From Chondrus crispus (Eukaryota > Rhodophyta > Florideophyceae > Gigartinales > Gigartinaceae): a stretch of DNA of 64,000 nucleotides. The stretch lies in assembly GCF_000350225.1 (NCBI RefSeq), contig NW_005179057.1:1-64000 (forward strand), in the 5' to 3' direction. Positions 1-10,054 of this stretch are shown here, in pieces. The notes beneath the pieces were generated by a model. It searched no databases, was not told the DNA's origin, and was given only the letters and a program-made list of their open reading frames with translations. A program made the translations under genes and the position numbers. Every line of letters begins with the position of its first letter. Position 1 is the stretch's first letter.

Positions 1-382
1 CAATAAATATAGGGAGCGACCGCCGGCGGAGGGGACGAAGACAGGCAACCCTCCACCGACGGTCGACCACCCAGCTTACTCTACTCACACCGCCGTTCCG
101 CGAGTAGTTACCACCGAGCGGGTAGTGGACGCGCGCGACACCGCGGCGAGCTGCGATCCGCCTCCGCCTGTCAGTACCGGATCGTCAACCGGTACTGCTC
201 CGGGGCGTCGAGGCGTCGATCCGCTCGCCTACGCACGCGTCCCCGCCGACCACGCTCTACCACCCGCTACCGGCCCGCTTCCGGTGGCGTTGGTTGGTTC
301 AAGACCCTCGGTACGCCGATCCGGGGTCTTCCGCCGAACATCGCGAACACCCCTCCGCCGTGTGTGGGGTGTTTATGCGACA
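1..382 (+). repeat. 5' LTR (3' part) of Ty3/gypsy chromovirus
   Basis: This stretch is repeated almost exactly at 27888-28269; by eye I count two differences over the shared 382 bases. The full LTR seen there begins TGTAGCATAA and ends GCGACA, so the window opens inside this LTR. A TGG that could start a primer-binding site follows at 384, as expected directly after a 5' LTR. The near identity points to very recent activity of the family. Confidence 0.85.
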
Positions 383-459
383 CTGGTCTCCCGACCGAGA
401 AGACCTTCAAGATCACGCCGAGAAGGTTGTCCTTTACCTCCGCGTCCGTACGCGTTGAG

Positions 460-3021
460 ATGAGCGCCGAGTACCCGACCTCGATCCGATCAGAGCCGGC
501 GGATGTGCGAGAGGCCGCGCTACGCGTCCAAGTGGGCGACGGCGACGCAGGTCCTCGGGACCGCGAACCGTCGCCCGACCTCTCCGAAAGACGCGCTCGC
601 GCGATGTACGATCGCATCGCCGAGTACATCGAGGATGTCCGAACATCTCTCCGTATCGACGTCTCCGACAGCGTCTACGCCCGCTGTATGGAAGAGTTGC
701 GCTCCCTCCGCGAAGGAAGGTTCGAGCGCGTAACTCAGTCCTTGGAGAACCTGCGCGCACTCGTCGACCAGCTACACGCCCGTGTGGCGCTGGTCGAGAA
801 CGCGCGCATTGATTCCCCCGCCGTAGAGGTTGCGGTTCGACCCGCGAGTGCAAACTCCGGGGTTCGACGAGACCCGCAACCCTTCCCATCTGCCGAACAG
901 ATGGGAGCGTTCGCGCACATGGCGGCAAAACTTAACTCAACGCGCCGCCGTGCCCGTGAGATGGAACAGACTTCGGCCGAGAGGCCGCCCGGAGCCTCCT
1001 CGAGTAGGCCCGGTGCCACTGTTCCTCCGGTTGCATCCGGATCGCAAGAGTGGCCCCCAGCTGGTGCCGTCACCAGCCGGAGGGCGGAGGACATCAAACC
1101 GACGGCGGACACGAACTTCGCGTCCGAGACTCAAGCCCTGCCGCATGTCCCCGGAAGCATGCGGCAGTCACGACGGGTACCGACCGAACTCGACCAGGGC
1201 CGTGGAGAAGTCGCCCGCGGATCAGGGGAACCGATTCTCCCCTTCGATCCTCGCTGGGGCCGCTACCAGCCGGCGGATCTTACCGCGCATCCCGGCCCCG
1301 TCGACATCCGAACGTTGCCCGTCACGCCGTTCGGAACGTTGGGTCCCGCCGAACCTGGGGTCGAGCCCGTCCACACCATGATACAGGAGTTCAGCGCCGT
1401 CGCGAACTACCGGATGTATCGGTTGGACAACACCTCGAGGCTCGTTACCTCGGGTGACGCGGGACGGATCGCCAAGTACGTCCAACGCTGCCGTGGGCTC
1501 CGCCCCACGATGAAGAGCTTCGATGGTACTGATGCGATTCAGTTGCTCCCGTTCCTGAAGGATATCCGGATTACCTTCAATGCCCAGCACCTGACCGAAG
1601 GTGTGGCAGTCCGTGTCTTCGCTCACTTCCTCGAGCGAGACGCGGAGCGGTTGTATACGAGTTACACCATGCGCGGCCTCCGCGCCGGCCAGCTCCACGA
1701 CGATACGAGCTGGCCTGGTCTCGTCAACCAATTTATCAAACGCTACCTAACCGACGACGTCTTAGGGGAAGCGTTTGATGCTGTCGCGTCGGCGCGACAG
1801 CTTCCTCACGAAACCGAGAACACGTTCGCGGACCGGCTGGAATCCGCCGCGTTCCGATGCACGGCCGTGTTCTCAGAACAAGCCCTCGCGCACTACTTCG
1901 TGCGCGGGTTGTCTACTGCGACCCGGGCCGCAGTGGAAGAGACGATGCAAAGGTTGCCCGGACAACAGAAGACCGAACTCTCAACGATTCGCCGTATCGC
2001 AACGGCTGAGGGAACAACCTACCGCGCCCGCCGCGGATTGCCGCTGCCGGATCCGAAGCCTGAAGCGAAGGGAGTCCGAACTCCGAGGTCGCACGGAACA
2101 AGTTCGCCGGCGACCGTCCTCCACATTGGAGAAGATGAGTGGCAGGTCGACCCTGTCCTCATTACGCAAGGCTTCGACCGCGCAGGAAGCCGACCTCCAA
2201 CGACAGCTTCCACGGGATCGACCGGAAGCTACGCGACTGCGTTCACGCGCACGCCAGAAGCCACGGGTGGTCCGAACCACAAAATGGCAGAGCTGGATAT
2301 CTCCCGTCGAGAAAGGGATGGCGTGCCGCCTTACGTGCCTCGACTCACCGACGAAGAGGCACGCCACGCGGCGACGTTCGCGTCGACCGATGGTAGCGCG
2401 TACGTTTGTTGGCTATGCCGAACGTACGGCCACGCCATGTACGCGTGCCAGTTCCTGTCGCCTGAACAACGTCAGTTCACGGCGTACAGGAACTACCGCT
2501 ATCAGATGGAGACGCGCCCCGGGATGCGCAATCTCCTTCAGCAGTCTACGCGGGAAGACCGAGGCCCGCAGCGAGGAGACCCGAACCGATCGGGTGGGGG
2601 CGTCCGTTTCGCCCCTCGCGAAGGCGGGTATCGACACCCGGGAACCGATCAAAGGGATCGGCGTGACCCTCGTCGGATGGATACGCGGTATCCCCGTCGA
2701 GATGGAAGAGGCGACCGGGGCCGTACCCAGTTGCCCCAAGGGGTACAGAACGCCATCATGTACCTCCAAGATTGGGTTGGGGATCCGAACCCCCAGCCCA
2801 CGGAAGGAGGCGGAGGAGAGCCGGTTCTCGCCGCCCCTCAAATATTGCAACGGCCGGACGTTGCAATTCAAGGTGGCGAAGCATCCAATTACTTCGTAGA
2901 GGATGCCCAGCCAGGGTGGAGGAACGACGCGCACCACCACGGCCAGGGACCCGTTGACGCGCTAGCTAACGATAGCAAGGCGGGTAGCTCCGACAGCTCG
3001 GGTAGTTCGAAAAACCCGTAA
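460..3021 (+). CDS. Gag-like protein of chromovirus
   Basis: Structural protein region of the LTR element. The first ATG in the long open frame is at 460, which I take as the start. The central part (about 1500-2030) matches the retrotransposon gag domain in layout, with a cysteine/histidine knuckle of CX2CX4HX4C form at about 2407-2450 for nucleic-acid binding. The C-terminal third is rich in Arg, Gly, Pro and Ser. A diverged copy of the same region sits at the right edge of the window. Confidence 0.8.
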   Translation: MSAEYPTSIRSEPADVREAALRVQVGDGDAGPRDREPSPDLSERRARAMYDRIAEYIEDVRTSLRIDVSDSVYARCMEELRSLREGRFERVTQSLENLRALVDQLHARVALVENARIDSPAVEVAVRPASANSGVRRDPQPFPSAEQMGAFAHMAAKLNSTRRRAREMEQTSAERPPGASSSRPGATVPPVASGSQEWPPAGAVTSRRAEDIKPTADTNFASETQALPHVPGSMRQSRRVPTELDQGRGEVARGSGEPILPFDPRWGRYQPADLTAHPGPVDIRTLPVTPFGTLGPAEPGVEPVHTMIQEFSAVANYRMYRLDNTSRLVTSGDAGRIAKYVQRCRGLRPTMKSFDGTDAIQLLPFLKDIRITFNAQHLTEGVAVRVFAHFLERDAERLYTSYTMRGLRAGQLHDDTSWPGLVNQFIKRYLTDDVLGEAFDAVASARQLPHETENTFADRLESAAFRCTAVFSEQALAHYFVRGLSTATRAAVEETMQRLPGQQKTELSTIRRIATAEGTTYRARRGLPLPDPKPEAKGVRTPRSHGTSSPATVLHIGEDEWQVDPVLITQGFDRAGSRPPTTASTGSTGSYATAFTRTPEATGGPNHKMAELDISRRERDGVPPYVPRLTDEEARHAATFASTDGSAYVCWLCRTYGHAMYACQFLSPEQRQFTAYRNYRYQMETRPGMRNLLQQSTREDRGPQRGDPNRSGGGVRFAPREGGYRHPGTDQRDRRDPRRMDTRYPRRDGRGDRGRTQLPQGVQNAIMYLQDWVGDPNPQPTEGGGGEPVLAAPQILQRPDVAIQGGEASNYFVEDAQPGWRNDAHHHGQGPVDALANDSKAGSSDSSGSSKNP

Positions 3022-3249
3022 AGACGGTTACCTTCGCGCGGTCGCGTGAGCCGTCTTGTCACACCAACCCAGACCCGTTACGATTCCACCTCGGCGGAGG
3101 AGGGGAATGTTTGCCGATAATATTCCCCTCGACTCCGCACGAGCGCACCGAGACCTCTGTAAGTCAGGTGCGGGAGGACAAAGGCGCCGAGGCCACCGAG
3201 AGCCCGGCACGCCTAGAGCAAGAAGGCACCGTGGCCACCGTGAGCCACA

Positions 3250-4440
3250 TGCCAAATAAGGAGCGCATCGAACGCGCAGGCGGCCCGACCCACGTGTGTC
3301 CGGGGCCGCCAGAAGAAATCAAGTCGCGTACGGACGCGACTTGCGGCGAGGACGTCACCGACCGACGGACGCCCCGCGACCGAGGCAGAAGACCACGGAA
3401 GAGAAGCCGGAACCGACGCCGGCGGCCCAAGCAGAACGACCTGGCCGAGCCGTCGTCACCGAAGGTAGTCGACGGTGTCATCTGCTTGATGACATCGAAG
3501 ATATACAACGTCCTCGGCTCGATCGCAACCGAGGGGAACGCGTTCAAGCCTCATACCATTGCAGTCGATACCTGCTCGGGGTATAACTTGGTGAGGAAGG
3601 CCGACCTTCCTCCCGATTGGACGCGCTACGTCGTACGCGACGCACGCCTGCCACGGTTGGCAGGCGCGAACAGTAACCCGCTCAAGCTGACTGCGGTCGT
3701 GCAGCTGGACGTCCGACTGCGGAACACGACGTTCCGCATTCCGTTCGTGGTCGCCGACCAGCTTGCGGTGCCCGTCCTCCTGGGCACGGCGTTTATCGAT
3801 GCGCACGTTCGAAGTATCGACATCGATGCGCGGAGGCTCGAGCTCCGACAAGGTGGCTCCGTCGCCATTGTCGATGGGAAGGGGGAGCCGTCTCCCCCAA
3901 CCCGGCGCCACGGTCGCCAGTCAAGTCGGGCCGACGTACGCGAAGAAGCCCCACAGCCGATCCGTGTCGCCCGATGGGTCACGATCCCCGCCATGTCGCA
4001 AGCACGGATACGCGTCACTACCGCGGGGAGCGGCCTCGTTTTCTTGGAACCCAAGCCGTCACTCCAACGTCGACACGGAGTGAGGCTCACGAACGGTGTA
4101 GCTGAGGTCTTACCGAACCAGACCTTCGACGTGATCGTGGCGAATTTCTCGCACCAAGCGAGGCGGCTCCCGAAGCGCACCGTCGTCGGTTACGCGAAGC
4201 GCAATCCGCTGGCGATCCTGACGCCCGAGCGCCGAGCAGGGCGGAGATCGCACACGCGCTGCATCTCACCGACTTGGACGTGCAAGCCGGGAGAGGGGGA
4301 GCTGGCCGACCAAGCTCCCCGGAAAATAAGACCGCCGAGGGAAGTCACGTCGGCCCCGGCGATCAGCCGGCGGGGTGCCCATCATCGACGGAAGGCACCG
4401 CGCGAGTCACAAATAAGGATCCCGAAAATTCGCCGGAAAA
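3250..4440 (+). CDS. Aspartic protease region of chromovirus
   Basis: The region between gag and RT encodes a retropepsin-like fold. A DTCSG active-site-like motif lies at about 3568-3582 and a hydrophobic VPVLLGT stretch at about 3769-3789. A Lys/Arg-rich segment precedes it. The same motif environment recurs in the gag-protease fragment at the right edge (63870-64000). The exact ends of this part are not defined by the sequence. Confidence 0.65.
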
Positions 4441-4453
4441 TTGGGAAAAAGAA

Positions 4454-7400
4454 ATGGACTTGTCATACATCGACGATGACAAGCTCCGCGCACAGGTACT
4501 CGACATGCTCCGTAAGCATTCGAGCCTATGGAGCGGTGCGCTCGGTACGATACGAGCAACGGAGCACCGCATACCACTCGAGGCGGGGACGAAACCGATT
4601 CGTTCTATGCCCTACCGAAAGGGGCCCGCCATGCGTGAGATGGTCGCTAAAGAAGTCAACAAGATGTTGAACGCCGGAGTTATGGAACCCGCAAGCACCG
4701 AGTGGGCTTCGCCGGTGGTGCTCGTCCCGAAGAAAGACGGCTCTCTTCGGTTTTGCGTTGACTACCGACGTCTCAACGCAAAGACGGCAGCGGATTCGTA
4801 TCCGCTGCCCCGGATGGACGACTGCATCGATTCGTTAGGGGATGCCGCCGTCTTCACTACGCTCGACTGCAATTCAGGCTACTGGCAAATCCCGGTCGCG
4901 CCGGAGGACCGGGATAATACCACATTCACCACGCATATGGCTACGTTCCGCCATTTGCGTATGCCGTTCGGACTGAAAGGGGCGCCGGCCACCTTCCAAC
5001 GTGCATTGAACATCATCTTGTCCGGCGTAAGATGGCAGATATGTCTCGTATACCTCGACGACGTCATAGTATTTTCCCGAACGCACGAGGCGCACGCCGA
5101 ACACCTCGACATTGTCTTGAGCTTGTTGAGGACCGCCGGTATATCCCTCAAGCTCAAGAAGTGCAGCTTCTTCCGTCCGAAGGTGCATTACCTGGGGCAT
5201 GTGATATCCCCAGGTAAGCTCAGCGTGGCCGAAACGGCGGCCGACGCCTTCAAGACGTTCACGTTCCCGAGGACGCTTACGCAGGTGCGCTCGTTCCTCG
5301 GGGCGTGCAACGTCTACCGCCGTTTCGTCAAGGGGTTTGCCAAGGTAGCTCGACCGCTAACCAATATGACTCGCAAGGACGCCGACCCCGACTTCGATAA
5401 TCCGACGGAGGCCCAGCTTCAAGCGTTCGAGAACCTCAAGGCAAGGATGATCGCTCCGCCGATACTTGTGCTTTCGCGGTACGGTCGGCCGTACATAATC
5501 GATACCGATGCAAGTGCGTATCAACTCGGGTGTACGCTGCTGCAAGAACACGACGAAGCCAACGACTGGCGTCCCGTCGGATATTGGTCGTATTTGTTAA
5601 ACGACAGCGAACGCAACTACAGAGCTACGGAACGCGAGTGCTTCGCTGTAGTGTGGGCCGTCCGCACACTACGCCCGTACGTCGAGGGCACGAAGTTCAC
5701 CGTCCGAACGGATCACGACGCGCTGAGGTGGCTCATGTCTCTGACCGAGAGCTCCGGAAGACTCACCCGGTGGCGGCTACGTCTGGCTGAATACGATTTC
5801 ACCATTGAGTACCGCCCCGGGCGCGTGCACCAGGTCCCCGACGCCCTGTCACGCCTCGTATCACCGAGGGTCGCCGACAACCCTCGCCCGGCTGTCGAGG
5901 TGGACGACGACATCCCCACCTACGACACGTGCACGACCGTTCGTGATGTCTCCGATGAGCTCGCGGACCACGTATGCACCGCGAGCTGCGACCACGAGGC
6001 CGACCACGTCTTCGTGACCACAAGGAACCGAACGAAATCCCGAAGGAATTTGCGCGCCCGAGCGCGCGACGAGCCGAGGGGCGACGACGAAGCCCCTGCT
6101 CTAGAAGAACCCCACGCTTTCTGGGCAGAGAACGAGGAGTTCGACGCCGTGGACCTCGATCGCGCCCAAGACTTCGAAGCCGATACGTCCGGTTCCCAGG
6201 TCGCCCCTCCGCAGGACGACCTGCCGGCCCCTCTTACGATAGAGGAAATCGCCGAAGAACAACGCGTGGATGACTTCTGCCAAACGGTATTGGCACGACA
6301 GTCAGAGTCCCGGGACTCCGCGTTCTTCGAGGACCACCAAGAGGTGCTCAAACGGAGACACCCCTTCGACCCTGATATCGTACAGGTGGTGGTCCTCCGG
6401 ACACTACGCGCCCGGTTGCTGCGGCCCTGCCATAACCCGGCCATCGCCGGGCATCCGGGGCAAAACCGCATGTACTACGCGCTCCGTCGCGAGTACTACT
6501 GGCCACACTTGGCCGCGGACGTCGCGTCGACCGTACAAGGTTTTCGAACATGTGCGATGAACCGCGTCAAGCTTCGGAAACACCTAAACCGATTAAGGTT
6601 GTTTCCGGCGACGCGGCTGTTGGAGAGCCTCGCGATCGATATACTGGGGCCGCTCCCAAAGACTAAGGCAGAGAAACGATTCCTCCTGGTAATCACCGAC
6701 CGCTTTACGAAGTTAACGCAGGTCGTCGCGCTGCGCACAGTAACCGCCTACACCGTCGCAGTGGCGTTTTGCGAAGCGTGGATCTTTAAGTACGGCGTCC
6801 CACGCTCGCTACTGTCGGATAACGGACCGCAGTTCAACGCAAAGTTCTTCCAAAGCACATGCCGAGTGCTTGGAATTACGAACCTTTATACGTCAGCGTA
6901 CCACCCTCAGACGAACGGCCAGGTGGAACGCTATAACCGAACGATTGCATCGATGCTCCGCAATTACGTGAACGAGCATCAAGACGACTGGGACGTGTAC
7001 GTGGGACCGTTAACGTACGCATATAACTCCCACGTACACCGAACCACACGAACGACCCCGTTTGAGCTCGTGCTCAGCCGGCCCCCGCCGGAGTTTTCTC
7101 TTCGAAGAACCGGCGGGGACGCGCCCCCTGCCGATAGGGGAACGGATCGTGCGGAGTTCCTGAAGAATTTGGACGCGACCATCCAGAAGGCCTACGGGAG
7201 CTTGCGACGCACGCAAGCCCGTTACAAACGCGACTTCGATAAGCGCGTGCGAACGATCAACACACGTCTCGAGCCAGGTAACTTCGTCTACCTGAACCCC
7301 ACCGACGGGGGTAAGACGTCGAACAAGCTCGCCTCACCCGCCGTGGGGCCGTATCGCGTCCTCGCCAACGATCGTCGGACTATCACAATCGATCGTGATG

Positions 7401-7723
7401 GCGTCACCGAGCGCGTCTCCGCGGACCGCTGCGTGTACGCACCCCCACCGATGGACGTGCCACGGGTGAGCACGACGACCCCGCGTGACCTTGCCGACAA
7501 GGTCAGGGAGGGAACACAATACGCCGTTGAGAAGTTACTCAAGCATCGAGAGATGGAAGACGGAACAACGGAGTTTCTCATCAAGTGGGCGGACTACGAC
7601 CAACCTACTTGGACAGCGCGCACCCACATTCCCGAAGAATTGGTGTCTCGATATGCGCTGCGTCTTCGAAGACGCACGGGGAGGGACCTCAACTCCGAAG
7701 TGAACGCGGACGTTCACTATTAA
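4454..7723 (+). CDS. Pol: RT, RNase H, integrase, chromodomain
   Basis: Replication and integration polyprotein of the LTR element. RT runs from about 4600 to 5250, with the SLRFCVDYRRLN block and the YLDD catalytic box. RNase H follows (DTDAS at about 5500). Integrase has an HHCC-type zinc region near 6430-6560 and a D,D,E core with DILGPLP, LLSDNGPQF and the GQVERYN box. A chromodomain is visible at about 7525-7660 (YAVEKLLKHR then FLIKWADYDQPTW). Length and order are normal for a chromovirus. The ATG at 4454 is the first useful methionine before RT; the real product may be made as a fusion with upstream parts. Confidence 0.9.
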   Translation: MDLSYIDDDKLRAQVLDMLRKHSSLWSGALGTIRATEHRIPLEAGTKPIRSMPYRKGPAMREMVAKEVNKMLNAGVMEPASTEWASPVVLVPKKDGSLRFCVDYRRLNAKTAADSYPLPRMDDCIDSLGDAAVFTTLDCNSGYWQIPVAPEDRDNTTFTTHMATFRHLRMPFGLKGAPATFQRALNIILSGVRWQICLVYLDDVIVFSRTHEAHAEHLDIVLSLLRTAGISLKLKKCSFFRPKVHYLGHVISPGKLSVAETAADAFKTFTFPRTLTQVRSFLGACNVYRRFVKGFAKVARPLTNMTRKDADPDFDNPTEAQLQAFENLKARMIAPPILVLSRYGRPYIIDTDASAYQLGCTLLQEHDEANDWRPVGYWSYLLNDSERNYRATERECFAVVWAVRTLRPYVEGTKFTVRTDHDALRWLMSLTESSGRLTRWRLRLAEYDFTIEYRPGRVHQVPDALSRLVSPRVADNPRPAVEVDDDIPTYDTCTTVRDVSDELADHVCTASCDHEADHVFVTTRNRTKSRRNLRARARDEPRGDDEAPALEEPHAFWAENEEFDAVDLDRAQDFEADTSGSQVAPPQDDLPAPLTIEEIAEEQRVDDFCQTVLARQSESRDSAFFEDHQEVLKRRHPFDPDIVQVVVLRTLRARLLRPCHNPAIAGHPGQNRMYYALRREYYWPHLAADVASTVQGFRTCAMNRVKLRKHLNRLRLFPATRLLESLAIDILGPLPKTKAEKRFLLVITDRFTKLTQVVALRTVTAYTVAVAFCEAWIFKYGVPRSLLSDNGPQFNAKFFQSTCRVLGITNLYTSAYHPQTNGQVERYNRTIASMLRNYVNEHQDDWDVYVGPLTYAYNSHVHRTTRTTPFELVLSRPPPEFSLRRTGGDAPPADRGTDRAEFLKNLDATIQKAYGSLRRTQARYKRDFDKRVRTINTRLEPGNFVYLNPTDGGKTSNKLASPAVGPYRVLANDRRTITIDRDGVTERVSADRCVYAPPPMDVPRVSTTTPRDLADKVREGTQYAVEKLLKHREMEDGTTEFLIKWADYDQPTWTARTHIPEELVSRYALRLRRRTGRDLNSEVNADVHY

Positions 7724-7735
7724 GGAGGGGGCCCC

Positions 7736-9637
7736 TCAACCGCTCCGTCGACTGGATAAATTAACCCCCCTTCGCGGTCGGAAAGGGCGGGGGTCTACGC
7801 AAGGACACAACGAGGGGCCGACCCCTGAGGAGAAGGACCAGGCGCGCAGCGACCGCATGCACTTTTTAAGTGGATGCGCATGGGAAGTGACAAGTGCACA
7901 CGGGATCCGAGATCCGATGTGCAAGCGAAAAGGAACTGTCTGCTGGTGCCTCAGAAGCCGGTATCGCCACCAAACCGCCACTGTCCCCCTAGAATATCGA
8001 AAAATTAACAGTGGAAAATGACACCGGACGGCGGACAGCACGTGCGTTACGTGCGCGTCCAGCACACGTGGGCCAAAAGCAATCGAAAATCGCCCGACAC
8101 TCGCCCCCATACCGAAGTGGGGAATTAGCCGAGCGTTATGCCCGCATCATCCCCTCACAGCTCGCTCTCACGAACGCGCGACCAACGTTGGCAATGAGGC
8201 CGTCGTAGAAACAGAGGGCAATCGTCCACGTCAATGCCCCCACGAGAACCCCACACAACGAAAGTTCCCGTGCATCCCATACAGTGGCCGCGCCGTTGAC
8301 TCCCCGTACAGCTCCACAACCGCCGCCAAAGCGAACTCCGACGGAAGAACACTTGCCACGCTGACAAGTTCAATCTGGAATGATACGCCCTCACGCCGAC
8401 GGCGAGAGACGCCCCAAAGAAAACGAACCGCTGAGCACTCGCGCTCTCGCCCCGTTAGCGAGGCACGCGAGTGAGTAATGCGATCGTCTCTGGAGTCGGT
8501 TACGGTCGCGGCGGTCGATACAAACCCGGGAGGGGGCTACTCGTTCAATACGGGCCTCGAACTCACCCCTCCCCCGGGGAGTACGAAGGAGAAAGCAGCC
8601 GGAGGAACGCCCGAGAGGTTACGGGTCCTTGGTCGACGACATCTCCCCTCTGCTCGACATGGCGGCACAACCAGACAGAACGCGCGCTGGCAGGGAATAA
8701 GAAAGGACACGGACATATGATTACTACGGGACTAACGCACCGTGCGCGCCGCGGACTACCGACGCGGTAGGAGACTGACGGAAGTTGTCCGGCAGCACAG
8801 CGGAGTTTTCCGGACACGCGGGAAAGGTCGTACCGTTGACCTCACCGAGTCGCCCTAGTCCCGCGGAGTACCCAGCGTCCCAGGGAAAGGGTCTCATGCG
8901 GAAGAACGGGCCGGCCTATCCGCCACCACAGTACGTCAGTAGGCCGACGCCCCTGCGGGGAGTACCGGGCTCCTCGCAATACAGGATTTTCGCCGGCGAG
9001 GTTCATGTACACAACGAGCGGGTAGCCACCGGAGATGAGGACGCAACCGCTCGCCTCGCTCCCAGGCAGACACGGCGGACATAGGAGAAATACGGAAGGA
9101 CCCCTGCGGCCATGCGCACGAACCCCTCATCCAATAGGAGCTCGTCAAATTGTACCCCTCGGGACGAGCTCCTTCAGTATGGTGAGACGTCTCGGCGAAT
9201 GGGAGCTCGTCAAAATCGCCCCTGCGCTGGACCCCTCTCTCCCTCTCTCTTTGCCCGCTCGGGAGCACCGACCGACGCGAACTAGCCGAGGCAATCGCCT
9301 CCCCGAAACGGAAAGTCGCCAGTGTGCGAGACGGAGCGCCGAATCCCCGTACCTGCGTTGGAAGAGCGGGCAAGGACGGCGATGAATTGCAGCCCCTCGT
9401 CGGGTCCTTGGGGAGGCTGTCGGCGTAACTACCACGGTAGTACGCCCAAACCGACCCTTCGGTTGTGAGACACTCACACCCCAACGCAGGGGCAGAGACG
9501 AGGGAGTAGCGACGACTCCGAAGGGTGGAAAGCTCGGACGACGGGAATGAAAAGGAAACTAAATCGGTGGGGGAGACGAACGGGTCCGTTTATCGGGCTA
9601 AGGAGAGGACAGAACCGCGGCTACTACGAAGAGCGGG
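7736..9637. other. GC-rich region after pol, no gene recognised
   Basis: About 1.9 kb following the purine tract of the chromovirus. Short open frames exist on both strands but none looks like a gene. I see no LTR copy here, although one would be expected directly after the purine tract. Base composition stays high in GC, like the element itself, and unlike the AT-richer DNA after 14.2 kb. Confidence 0.5.
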
Positions 9638-10024
9638 TCAATGACTGGCTTCTCCTCCAGGTCCCGCCGTTTCGTACCCGAAAGACGATCGAGGATAGAA
9701 GTCGGAATGGCGCGGCACGGCGGCGCTCACATCTGCGAGAGCGGGCATTGCGACCGACGAACCGTGAGGACTACCGCCAACCATCTCGCCACTTGCCGCG
9801 AGGCCGCCGACGGATTGGGGCACGGACCCCAAGTGAGCATAGGGATCACGCAGTAATGGGCGACGGCTGGGAGGCGTTGCCTCCTGCGGCGTCGAACGTG
9901 TAATACCGGACGCAGCCCGCCACGCGCGGAGCTCGTTACGCTCAGCGCGATAACGATCGCGGTCGGCGCTGATTTGTGCGATGGTCTGAGAACTACGGGT
10001 AGAATCGGCGCGAAGAGCCTCCAT
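9638..10024 (-). CDS. Short ORF downstream of the antisense ORF
   Basis: An open frame of about 128 codons lying 30 bases beyond the end of the long antisense ORF, on the same strand. Its first 40 residues are charged and helix-prone (many Arg, Asp, Glu), resembling the charged end of its neighbour, so the two may belong to one unit. The rest is Ser/Pro/Gly-rich. No known family recognised. Confidence 0.3.
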   Translation of the reverse strand: MEALRADSTRSSQTIAQISADRDRYRAERNELRAWRAASGITRSTPQEATPPSRRPLLRDPYAHLGSVPQSVGGLAASGEMVGGSPHGSSVAMPALADVSAAVPRHSDFYPRSSFGYETAGPGGEASH

Positions 10025-10054
10025 GTCCCTCTGAACCCGGTGGTAGTGTGACGC

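Larger units (their letters stand above)
1..7735 (+). mobile_element. Ty3/gypsy LTR retrotransposon, chromovirus clade
   Basis: Fossil LTR element. Its parts in order are the LTR end, a primer-binding-site candidate at 384, a gag region, a protease region, then reverse transcriptase, RNase H, integrase and a C-terminal chromodomain, closing with a purine-rich tract at about 7724-7735. The domain order RT-RNase H-integrase-chromodomain is that of chromoviruses, whose chromodomain is known to steer integration. Gag, protease and pol lie in different reading frames; frameshifting between such parts is common in the family. The coding part looks nearly whole and young, but no 3' LTR follows the purine tract inside the window, so this end is lost or displaced. 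Confidence 0.92.

Noticed and set aside
8471-9903. Plus-strand ORFs of about 80-118 codons after the chromovirus
   Set aside because: High GC makes such frames common on every strand here; none shows a domain or consistent composition.
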